This document shows, in pieces, positions 50,984-63,018 of a stretch of DNA of 64,000 bases (its first letter is position 1; the number at the start of each line of letters is the position of its first letter). The notes below the pieces were generated by a model. It made no database searches, had not been told where the DNA came from, and was given only the letters and a program-made list of their open reading frames with translations. Made by a program: the position numbers and the translations under genes. Origin of the DNA: Sphingomonas psychrolutea (GTDB lineage Bacteria; Pseudomonadota; Alphaproteobacteria; Sphingomonadales; Sphingomonadaceae); contig NZ_BMDW01000021.1 in the NCBI RefSeq assembly GCF_014636175.1, forward strand, positions 1 through 64,000. The letters run 5' to 3'.

Positions 50984-52396
50984 GTGACCACCTCCGATCC
51001 CGCCGACGGCCTGCCCCTCCCCCGCCGCTATGCCGCGATCGGCGCGTTGTGCCTCGGCACCGCGCTCATCATCATCGACGGCGGCGTCGCCAACATCGCG
51101 CTCCCGACAATCGCGCGCGAACTGCATATCGATCGGTCGTCGGTCGTCTCGGTCGTGACCGTCTATCAGCTGATGCTCGTGATGTTGCTGCTCCCCTTCG
51201 CCGGGCTGGGGGAACGCGTCGGGCTCAAACGCCTCTACCAATGGGGTCAATTGCTGTTCGCGGTCGCGACGTTACTGTGTTTCTTCGCCAAGAGCCTGCC
51301 CTTTCTGCTGATCGTACGCGGCGCGCAGGCGATCGGCGCGGCGGCGGCGCTAAGCGTGTCCTCAGCGCTGATCCGCGCGACCTATCCGACAAAGCAGCTC
51401 GGCAGCGGCCTCGGCATCAATTCCGCGATCGTCTCGGCGGGGGCCGCGCTTGCCCCGACGCTTGGTGGTTTGATCCTCGGCATTGCGCCGTGGCCGTGGG
51501 TGTTCGCCAGCGCCGTGCCGTTCGCGATCGGCTCGCTCATCCTCGGTCGCGCGCTGCCCGATACCCCGCCGCGCGATACGCCGTTCGACGTGATCGGCGC
51601 GGTGATGTGTGCGGGGATGTTCGGCCTCGTCATCGGCGGGCTGGAAAGCGGCGTGCATGGCGACAGTCCGGTCGTCTCGGTCGCGATCGTGCTCAGCGGG
51701 GCGTTGCTCGGCGTCTATTTCGTCCGGCGCCAACGGCGCGAGCGCGATCCGATCCTGCCGATCGACTTGCTGGCGCAGCCTGTGCTGCGGCTGTCGGTGA
51801 TCGGGGCCTATACCGCGTTCATCGCGTCGATGACGCTGATCATCTCGATGCCGTTTCGGCTGCAAAGCGAGTTCGGCTTCTCGCCGGTCGAGATGGGGCT
51901 GCTGATGGCACCGTGGCCGCTGACCAACATCGTCGTTGCGCCGCTGTCGGGCTGGCTCTCGAACAAGATTCCGGCGGGGGTGCTGGGCGGGGTCGGCATG
52001 GCGATCTCGATCGTGGCTTTGGTGCTGATCGCCTATTTGCCGCCGCATCCAACGCATTTCGACGTGATCTGGCGAATGGCGCTGTGCGGTGGCGGGTTCG
52101 GGACCTTCCTGCCGCCCAATGCGCGCCTCATCATCGGCAGCGCGCCGCGCGAACGCGCCGCGGCAGCGGGCGGGCTGGTCTCGACGACGCGGCTGCTCGG
52201 ACAGACTACCGGCGCGACGCTGGTGGCGGCGCTGCTGGCCTTCGGCATCGGCAACGGCGCGACTCCGCCGCTGGTGGCAGCGAGCCTTGCGCTGGTCGCC
52301 GGGCTGTGCAGCCTCGCCCGTCTCCGCCCGTCGATCCGCATGCCACCATCCGACGAAGTCGCAGAGTCGGTGGCGACGCTCAAACAGTCGCGTTAA
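50984..52396 (+). CDS. DHA2-type MFS drug exporter
   Basis: This 470-residue protein has about 14 membrane segments. The first motif TALIIIDGGVANIALPTIAR is the DHA2 family signature, and RGAQAIGAAAALSVSSALIR is also present. It probably pumps out hydrophobic compounds. It starts at GTG 50984. The stop overlaps the convergent cytochrome P460 gene at TTAA. Confidence 0.9.
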   Translation: MTTSDPADGLPLPRRYAAIGALCLGTALIIIDGGVANIALPTIARELHIDRSSVVSVVTVYQLMLVMLLLPFAGLGERVGLKRLYQWGQLLFAVATLLCFFAKSLPFLLIVRGAQAIGAAAALSVSSALIRATYPTKQLGSGLGINSAIVSAGAALAPTLGGLILGIAPWPWVFASAVPFAIGSLILGRALPDTPPRDTPFDVIGAVMCAGMFGLVIGGLESGVHGDSPVVSVAIVLSGALLGVYFVRRQRRERDPILPIDLLAQPVLRLSVIGAYTAFIASMTLIISMPFRLQSEFGFSPVEMGLLMAPWPLTNIVVAPLSGWLSNKIPAGVLGGVGMAISIVALVLIAYLPPHPTHFDVIWRMALCGGGFGTFLPPNARLIIGSAPRERAAAAGGLVSTTRLLGQTTGATLVAALLAFGIGNGATPPLVAASLALVAGLCSLARLRPSIRMPPSDEVAESVATLKQSR

Positions 52397-52989
52397 CGCT
52401 TGGCCGCTTCCGCGCTGTACGCCGCGCTCAGCGTGCCTTTGGCGGTCGCGATCGGCAGCAGCGTCGGGTAGAATTGCACGAACGTCGTGTCGACCGCCGC
52501 GTGTTGCTGGTGGCAGCTATAACACGTCGCGCCATACGGGATCAGCGACGTCGCCTGTTTCGCATCGACAGCGAAAAAGCCCCAGCCGTCCTTGAAGCGC
52601 TGCGAATCACGGACATGGATTTCCAGCGCCAGCGGCGCGCCCGCCTGATACGATCCGTGCAGATTGATCGATCCTTTGCTGTTCGATCCGCGTATTTCAA
52701 GCACCATCACCGTGCCTTCGGGCCAATGTCCGGTGTTACGGAACGCAAGCTCGGACGCGGGATCGACGAAGACGCTATCGAATGATGGGTTCGCTTTCGC
52801 ATTGGCAACCGCATTGTAGCTCATGCCGAGGCCCGAGCTCAGATACGTCCAGTGCCGATAGTCCGCCGGAAAGACGAGATTGCCCTTCGCATCGAACTGC
52901 GCCGCAACGCGCTCGACCGGGGCGGCAGAGCTTGCCGCTGCGAACACCAGCACTGCAGTGATCAACGCTGCTCCCCCCAAACCGCGCAT
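52393..52989 (-). CDS. Cytochrome P460-type heme protein
   Basis: This 198-residue exported protein has a signal peptide (residues 1-22). The P460 pattern FPADYRHWTYLSSGLGMSYN leads to a C-terminal heme motif CYSCH at about residues 152-158. P460 cytochromes oxidise hydroxylamine or NO-like molecules in some bacteria. The ATG overlaps the DUF885 gene stop by one base (TGATG). Confidence 0.85.
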   Translation of the reverse strand: MRGLGGAALITAVLVFAAASSAAPVERVAAQFDAKGNLVFPADYRHWTYLSSGLGMSYNAVANAKANPSFDSVFVDPASELAFRNTGHWPEGTVMVLEIRGSNSKGSINLHGSYQAGAPLALEIHVRDSQRFKDGWGFFAVDAKQATSLIPYGATCYSCHQQHAAVDTTFVQFYPTLLPIATAKGTLSAAYSAEAAKR

Positions 52990-54725
52990 CAGAACACCGC
53001 CTTCCCGTCCCCGCCCAACATCGCCTTGCGCACCAGCGGGATTGGCGGTCCGCCGTAACGCAGGAATTCGTCGTGGAACGCCTTCCACGACGCCCGCCCG
53101 CCATGCGTCGCGGTCCAATCCTCGCGCAGCTTGCGGATCATCAACTTGCCCATGGTATAGTTCAGATAGGCCGGATCATACGTCCCGCGCGCCGATTGCT
53201 GCTTCGCATTGCCCTCGTCCTGATAGCATTGCTCGACGAACATTTTCCGCGACTGCTCCTGCGTCATCGTGCCGCTGTGCAGCCCGATGGCGGACAGATA
53301 GCGGCAATTACGCAGCAACGCGTTCGACAGCTGCCCGACATGCGTCTCGGCATCGCCCTTATGCAGCCCCGCCTCCCACATCATTTCCTCGGCATAATGC
53401 GCCCACCCTTCCGCAAAGGCATAACCCACAAACAACCGCCCGAAGATCGAGGGCGAGGCGTTGGCGTGGCGGAATTGCAGGAAATGCCCCGGCATCACTT
53501 CGTGGACCGAGGTAAACAGCAAATCCATCTTGCCGGGGATGAAGCCCTCCTGCTCGGCCTTGCTCCACGACGGGTCCGGCGGGGAGATGTAATAGACCGA
53601 CGGGATGCCCTTCTCGAACGGCCCGGGCGGATCGATATACGCGCTGTTCTGCCGGTTATAGGGCGGGCTTTCCTCGACCAAAGCTTGCTCCTGATCGGGG
53701 ATCGTCACGACGTCGTTGGCGAGCACGAAGGCGCGCAGTTCGGGGATTTGCTTGCGCGCCTCGGCGACCGGATCGTTGTTCACGGGCTTGTTGGCGTTCA
53801 TCTTGGCCATGCACGCCGGGATCGTCGCGCCCGGCGCGAACTGCCTGCACGCCTCGGCCAGCGCCTTTTGATTGCGCAGCAGATCGGCCTCCCCCGCCGC
53901 CTTCAGCGTGGCGAGCGGCACATCGACCCCCTCGGTCTGCTTGATCATGCGCGAAAAGCGTTCGGCCCCCAGCGCGAAGTCCTGCGTGGCATTCGGGCGC
54001 TGCTTCTCCAGATGCGCCGCCAGATCGTGCATTGCCTGCGACGCGACAATCGCGGCCTTGTCGAACTCCTCCTGCAAGGCCGGGCTCTTCACCGCGGCAA
54101 ACGCCTTTTTCGCGTCCCCCGTATAATAATCGCCAAAACCGTTGAACGCCGCGACGCCGTAATTGATGTAGCTGAGCGGCATCGGCGTCTTGAGGTTCGC
54201 CTTGATCTGCGCGGCGGCAGCGGGAATTTTGCGCATGAAGGTCACGATCGCGCGCATCCGCGTCGGCGTATCGGCATAGTTGCGCGCGATATAGACATTA
54301 GGGTCGAGGCCCGCATTCACATACCAGGCCGGGTTCTTGTGCGGAAAATCGGCATCCTCGAGCCAGAACAATTTGCCCGACGCGACCGTCACCAGATAAT
54401 CACGCTCGAACGCTTCGTCCTTGCTCAGCTTGGTCGCATCGAATGCCTTAGCCTTGTCAATCGCCTCACGCAGGAAGGCACCTTGCCGCTTCAGCCCGCC
54501 CGGCGTCCAGTCACCCAGCCCGCCGTCGAAATCGTGCCGACCCTGATACACCGCATCGGCCGGCGAAACCTTAAACCAATCCTCGATGAAAGTGTCGCGA
54601 AAGCTCTTCCAGTCGGTCGTCGGCAAGGTGGCGAGCGCGGCCATCGAACCCTTCGGTTCGGGCGGGGCGGACGCGCACGACGTCAGCGCCAGAGCGGCGA
54701 TCCCGGCCAACAAAACTGAACGCAT
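52989..54725 (-). CDS. DUF885 family lipoprotein, zinc-peptidase-like
   Basis: This 578-residue protein has a lipoprotein signal (lipobox LTSC, Cys17), so it should be anchored to a membrane. The zinc site is HEVMPGHFLQF (about 409-419) and EGWAHYAEE (about 438). DUF885 proteins are M32/M3-like peptidases of unknown substrate. A Shine-Dalgarno (GAGGGAGCAG) precedes ATG 54725. A 152-base gap to ftsB shows nothing else. Confidence 0.88.
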   Translation of the reverse strand: MRSVLLAGIAALALTSCASAPPEPKGSMAALATLPTTDWKSFRDTFIEDWFKVSPADAVYQGRHDFDGGLGDWTPGGLKRQGAFLREAIDKAKAFDATKLSKDEAFERDYLVTVASGKLFWLEDADFPHKNPAWYVNAGLDPNVYIARNYADTPTRMRAIVTFMRKIPAAAAQIKANLKTPMPLSYINYGVAAFNGFGDYYTGDAKKAFAAVKSPALQEEFDKAAIVASQAMHDLAAHLEKQRPNATQDFALGAERFSRMIKQTEGVDVPLATLKAAGEADLLRNQKALAEACRQFAPGATIPACMAKMNANKPVNNDPVAEARKQIPELRAFVLANDVVTIPDQEQALVEESPPYNRQNSAYIDPPGPFEKGIPSVYYISPPDPSWSKAEQEGFIPGKMDLLFTSVHEVMPGHFLQFRHANASPSIFGRLFVGYAFAEGWAHYAEEMMWEAGLHKGDAETHVGQLSNALLRNCRYLSAIGLHSGTMTQEQSRKMFVEQCYQDEGNAKQQSARGTYDPAYLNYTMGKLMIRKLREDWTATHGGRASWKAFHDEFLRYGGPPIPLVRKAMLGGDGKAVF

Positions 54726-54877
54726 AGCTGCTCCCTCGATTCGGTATGGCCCGACGCTGGCAGTTTGCGACGGATCACGCCAGCCCAGGGGAACGCGGCG
54801 ACGGGCGGAAATGCCGCTGCGCGCGGTTGCTGTCTCCACGTTAGCGCGAGGACGAGCGCATTAAGATGTGCGCTGCA

Positions 54878-55195
54878 CTACTTTGTCAGTGGGACGATCA
54901 TATCGTCTTTATGCACCACGCCGAGGTTCTTGAGCGCCAGTTCCTCGACCATGTCCGGGTCGGCGTGGCGCGGGTCGAGCAGCGCCACGCGATTCTTCAA
55001 ATCCGCCCGGTTTTTGTCGAGCATCGCGAGCTCGCGTTGCTTCACCGTCAATTGCCGTTCGATATCGCCGTAAGCCAGCGCGCCGTTCGGCCCGAAAATC
55101 GCATAGCCGCCGAAGAACACGCCGACGATTAGCAACGCCGCCGGCGCGATCGCACGGCGGAGGATGGTGCGGAGGGTTGAACGTTTCTTGGCCAC
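54878..55195 (-). CDS. ftsB: Septum formation initiator, FtsB/DivIC-like
   Basis: This protein of about 105 residues has one membrane segment (LLIVGVFFGGYAIFG) followed by a coiled coil (LTVKQRELAMLDKNRADLKN). It belongs to the FtsB/DivIC family that links division proteins in the periplasm. GTG 55195 (MAKKRSTLRT) is chosen; ATG 55231 adds 12 residues. It follows eno, the usual eno-ftsB order. Confidence 0.88.
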   Translation of the reverse strand: MAKKRSTLRTILRRAIAPAALLIVGVFFGGYAIFGPNGALAYGDIERQLTVKQRELAMLDKNRADLKNRVALLDPRHADPDMVEELALKNLGVVHKDDMIVPLTK

Positions 55196-55250
55196 GGACC
55201 TGACTTTCGCGCATCGCGACTCGCGGATCAAGCCCGTATTTCTACGATGG

Positions 55251-56540
<1,290 letters not shown>

Positions 56541-56611
56541 CTAACTGTCGGACACAGGTTTGCGCGTGCCTCTATCGGCTAAGTCCCGCGCCCGCAATTC
56601 GTTGGGACTTG

Positions 56612-56637
56612 GGAACTAGGGCAGGCGCTTACCGGTT
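56612..56637 (+). promoter_or_regulatory. Candidate EcfG-type promoter of the envelope-stress unit
   Basis: GGAAC (56612-56616) is followed after 17 bases by GGTT (56634-56637), one base off the EcfG -10 CGTT. The first gene of the unit begins 35 bases downstream. The gene types (YqjD-, YqjE- and DUF3618-like) are typical of the general stress response. Confidence 0.5.
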
Positions 56638-56671
56638 GTGTATTCTAGATCATCAATGAAGGGCGCTTGTC

Positions 56672-57160
56672 ATGGCTACCACCCCCGACTCTGCAAACGC
56701 ATCGACCACGACCGAACATCTCGACGCCGCCGCCGATGCGGCACGCTCTGCCGCAGACGAGACCGTCAAAGCCGGCGTCACCGCCTCGCAACTGTTCAAG
56801 GATAGCGCGGCCAAGATCGGCAAGGACGCGGTCGACCGCGCCAAGTCCTATGCCGAGGATGGCAAGGCCCGTGCCGGCGGCGCGCTCGATGAGATCGTCA
56901 AGATGATCAACGACGCCGCCGGCACCGTCGATGAAAAACTCGGCGAGCAATACGGCCAATATGCGCGCACCGCCGCCGACAAGGTCGCGGGCTTTTCCGA
57001 AGGCTTGAAGGCCAAGGAACTCGACGATCTGATCGAAGACGCGCGCGGCTTTGTCCAGAAAAGCCCGGCGATCGCCATCGGGACGGCGGCTGCGATCGGC
57101 TTCGTGCTGGTGCGGCTGATTCAGTCGGGCATGGCGGCCGACACCGACGACAAGTCCTGA
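56672..57160 (+). CDS. YqjD/ElaB-like helical membrane-anchored protein
   Basis: This 162-residue protein is mostly amphipathic helix rich in Ala, Asp and Lys, with one C-terminal membrane segment (AIAIGTAAAIGFVLVRLI). The layout resembles DUF883 (YqjD/ElaB) proteins, which sit in the inner membrane and bind ribosomes in stationary phase in E. coli. It opens a four-gene run. Confidence 0.75.
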   Translation: MATTPDSANASTTTEHLDAAADAARSAADETVKAGVTASQLFKDSAAKIGKDAVDRAKSYAEDGKARAGGALDEIVKMINDAAGTVDEKLGEQYGQYARTAADKVAGFSEGLKAKELDDLIEDARGFVQKSPAIAIGTAAAIGFVLVRLIQSGMAADTDDKS

Positions 57161-57179
57161 GCTGGATCGCCGGGGGGTA

Positions 57180-57545
57180 ATGATGGACGACGCGGCGCGC
57201 GAGCAACCGGGCGAAGATGATAGCATCGCGTCGCTCCTTGCGCGCGCGTTGGCCGATGCCGAGCACCTCGCGCGCGCCGAGATCGAACTGCAAAAGGCAA
57301 AGGTTGTCGCGCGGATCGATGAGGCGCGTAATGGCGTTTTATTGCTACTCGCCGCCGTTGCGACCGCAGCGGTTGCGGTCACCGCGCTCGTCGTCGGTAT
57401 CCTGATGGTACTAACGCCCTTGGTCGGACCCGCAGCGGCAACCGCCATCGTGGTAGGAACGCTCTTATTGGTATCGGCGCTGCTTGGTTGGTTGGCGATG
57501 CGGCATTTCAAGCTTCTGTTCGGCACAGCGGAGGAAGGGCCGTGA
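57180..57545 (+). CDS. YqjE-type (phage holin family) membrane protein
   Basis: This protein of about 121 residues has a cytosolic start with SIASLLARALADAEHLARAE and two membrane segments (about 53-77 and 82-105). It matches the YqjE/holin superfamily III pattern. The start is ATG 57180 or ATG 57183, with GGGGGG upstream. Its stop overlaps the next gene by GTGA. Confidence 0.8.
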   Translation: MMDDAAREQPGEDDSIASLLARALADAEHLARAEIELQKAKVVARIDEARNGVLLLLAAVATAAVAVTALVVGILMVLTPLVGPAAATAIVVGTLLLVSALLGWLAMRHFKLLFGTAEEGP

Positions 57546-57877
57546 CGGGACGCGCGATCAGAGCGCGCCTCGCCCTGGCGCAAGCACGATCCGAGGCGGC
57601 CCGCGCGCGCCTTTCGGGGACGATCAACGCGTTACAACGCCGTGCCACACCCCAGGCGCTGGCGCAGGATGTCGCGGAAACTCTCAAAGCACGGGGTATC
57701 GATGCGCTGAACGGCCTTGCCGCGACCGCCAAACGAAAACCGCTGCACGTTGGGCTCGCCGTGACGCTGCTCGGTCTGTTCTTGGCGCGGCATCAGATTG
57801 CGCGCCTTTTGCGGCGACGTGGCCGTACCGCGGCACGCGCGCGCGCCCCTTCCCCCAAACAAGGATCTTCGAAATGA
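57542..57877 (+). CDS. DUF3618 family protein
   Basis: This 111-residue protein starts at GTG 57542 and contains SEAARARLSGTINALQRRAT, the DUF3618 pattern, then a membrane segment (HVGLAVTLLGLFLARHQI) and a basic end. It is coupled to both neighbours. Confidence 0.78.
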   Translation: MTGRAIRARLALAQARSEAARARLSGTINALQRRATPQALAQDVAETLKARGIDALNGLAATAKRKPLHVGLAVTLLGLFLARHQIARLLRRRGRTAARARAPSPKQGSSK

Positions 57878-58368
57878 CCGAAGCGAAACCTGCCAAGACG
57901 CGCAGCAAGCAAGCCGTGGCGAAAGTCCGCACGTCCGCCTCCAAGGCTATTGAAGCCACGTCGGACACCGCACGCGATCTGGCACGCAAGACCGCCGAGG
58001 GGATCGAAGCCAATCCGGTCGGCGTGCTGGCGGGCGGCGTCGCGCTTGGCGTGTTGCTGGGCGCTTTCATGCCGCGCAGCGAGCACGAAGCAAAGCTCCT
58101 CAGACCGGTCGGAAAACGGATCAGCGACACCACGCGCGGCGCGTTCGATGCGGCGAAGGATACCGCCAAGGCCGAACTCGACGTGTTGGGCTTCACGCGC
58201 ACCGCGGCGCGCGATCAGGTCGGCAAGATGCTCGGCGGCGTGGTGCGGACGCTTGCCACTGCTGGTGCCGCAGCCGTCGTCGCTGCAAAGGCGCAACCGG
58301 TCGCGCAGGAAGCGCCCGCCCCGGCCGCAAAAAAGACTGCGGCCAAAAAAGCGAAGCCCAAAGCCTAA
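57874..58368 (+). CDS. Helical membrane protein of the stress unit
   Basis: This 164-residue protein has a Lys/Ala-rich start, one hydrophobic segment (GVLAGGVALGVLLGAFMP) and a Lys/Ala/Pro tail (PAPAAKKTAAKKAKPKA) that resembles a histone-like tail. It could bind nucleic acid or ribosomes. It ends the four-gene run. Confidence 0.75.
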   Translation: MTEAKPAKTRSKQAVAKVRTSASKAIEATSDTARDLARKTAEGIEANPVGVLAGGVALGVLLGAFMPRSEHEAKLLRPVGKRISDTTRGAFDAAKDTAKAELDVLGFTRTAARDQVGKMLGGVVRTLATAGAAAVVAAKAQPVAQEAPAPAAKKTAAKKAKPKA

Positions 58369-58448
58369 TCTTTTCGCGAAAGGTTCCCGAACGGCCAGCG
58401 CGCGCCTAAGACGAGGAGAACCGTCACGCCTATCGGGACCAGACTATC

Positions 58449-58676
58449 ATGAGCAAGCTCCACCTCGTCTTCGGCGGTCGCGTGTCCGACCCACGCACGC
58501 TAGATTTTGACGACCTCGATTCAATCGAGATTGTCGGCGTGTTTCCGGATTACGCCAGCGCCGAAAAGGCGTGGCGCGCCGCTGCACAGCGCACCGTGGA
58601 CGATGCTGAAATGAAGTTCGTGGTGGTCCACCTGCACCGGCTACTGCAGCCGGATCTGCTGGCACCGGGTGCGTAA
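58449..58676 (+). CDS. DUF4170 family small protein
   Basis: This 75-residue protein begins MSKLHLVFGGRVSDPRTLDF and contains VGVFPDYASAEKAWRAAAQR, the DUF4170 pattern, common in alphaproteobacteria. Its function is unknown. A hairpin terminator follows. Confidence 0.87.
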   Translation: MSKLHLVFGGRVSDPRTLDFDDLDSIEIVGVFPDYASAEKAWRAAAQRTVDDAEMKFVVVHLHRLLQPDLLAPGA

Positions 58677-58706
58677 AGCAGGCGCGCTGCCGCCCCGCTA
58701 CAATCA

Positions 58707-58734
58707 CGCTTCCCCGGCGAATGCCGGGGAAGCG
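58707..58734. terminator. Bidirectional hairpin between DUF4170 and greA genes
   Basis: The perfect 12-bp stem CGCTTCCCCGGC/GCCGGGGAAGCG with loop GAAT lies between two convergent genes. It resembles one half of a family A repeat and probably works as a terminator for both. Confidence 0.7.
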
Positions 58735-58775
58735 AGGGAATGAAAGTCGCGCGGCCTTATAACCGCGCCCCAGCG

Positions 58776-59252
58776 TCAGATGAATTCGATCTTCGACACG
58801 ACGTAATAGCGGTCGCCAGACGGAACGGTCACTTCGACTTCGTCTTCGAGCCTGCGCCCAATCAACGCGCGACCAAGCGGCGAATTATATGAGATACGGC
58901 CACCCTTGGCATCCGCCTCGGTCTGGCCGACGATCTGATATTTGATGGGCTTGTCGTCCTCGTCGAGCAGGGTCACCGTCGCGCCGAACACGACCTTATC
59001 GCCCGACAACTCGGTCGGGTCGATGATCTGCGCGCGCGACAATTTGTCCTCGATGTCGCTGATCGAGGCTTCGATCTGGCCCTGCCGCTCCTTGGCGGCA
59101 TGATATTCGGCATTTTCCGAAAGATCCCCGTGCGCGCGTGCTTCCTCGATCGCGTCGACGATCGTCGGGCGCTCGGCTTTCAGGCGTTTCAGGTCCGCAT
59201 TGAGCCGGTCATGGCCCTCTTGCAGCATCGGCATCTTCTCAACGGTAGCCAT
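58776..59252 (-). CDS. greA: Transcription elongation factor GreA
   Basis: GreA rescues backtracked RNA polymerase. The 158-residue protein has the N-terminal coiled coil ([20 protein letters not shown], then [15 protein letters not shown] with the acidic tip) and the C-terminal FKBP-like domain ending [20 protein letters not shown]. It is downstream of carB on the same strand. Confidence 0.97.
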   Translation of the reverse strand: MATVEKMPMLQEGHDRLNADLKRLKAERPTIVDAIEEARAHGDLSENAEYHAAKERQGQIEASISDIEDKLSRAQIIDPTELSGDKVVFGATVTLLDEDDKPIKYQIVGQTEADAKGGRISYNSPLGRALIGRRLEDEVEVTVPSGDRYYVVSKIEFI

Positions 59253-59332
59253 CCCTGTCGTCCTTCGTCTTCAAAATCACCCGGTTGGCCGGTCCGTCTG
59301 GACCTGCCCGCACGCTGTTCTCATGTGGGGGA

Positions 59333-62656
<3,324 letters not shown>

Positions 62657-62658
62657 TA

Positions 62659-63018
62659 TTACTCGGTTCCGTCTTCAGCGGTGCAGCCCCAGCCGTCATA
62701 TTCGACCTCATACGCCAGCTCGATCTGCAGGCAGAGCTTGGTCAGCCCTTTGATTGCGGCGTCGTCGGTGGTCTGCTCGCGGCTGAGGAACAGGCAGACC
62801 TCGCCGTCTTCATCCTCCTCGCGCTCGATCACCTCGAAGCCGAGCTCGGCGGCTTCTTCCTCGAGCTTATCGAGTGCCTCATCATCGCCGCGGAACGAGA
62901 CATCGACCGGGCGGACGATCTCGGCACGGTCACCATTCTCGCGCAGCGACGCGAGCACGTCCTTGTCGGCGGCCCATTCCTCTTCGAGGCGTGCGGGGGA
63001 GACTTCGGGGAGGGTCAT
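62659..63018 (-). CDS. RraB-like protein (ribonuclease E inhibitor fold)
   Basis: This 119-residue acidic protein contains [20 protein letters not shown] with [19 protein letters not shown], the pattern of RraB proteins, which bind RNase E in E. coli. It is translationally coupled to carA (ATGA) and abuts carB, so all three share a message. Whether it regulates RNase E here is not known. Confidence 0.75.
   Translation of the reverse strand: MTLPEVSPARLEEEWAADKDVLASLRENGDRAEIVRPVDVSFRGDDEALDKLEEEAAELGFEVIEREEDEDGEVCLFLSREQTTDDAAIKGLTKLCLQIELAYEVEYDGWGCTAEDGTE

Noticed and set aside
53073..54719. A 548-codon open frame opposite the DUF885 gene
   Set aside because: No domain pattern. The minus-strand gene has lipobox and zinc motifs.
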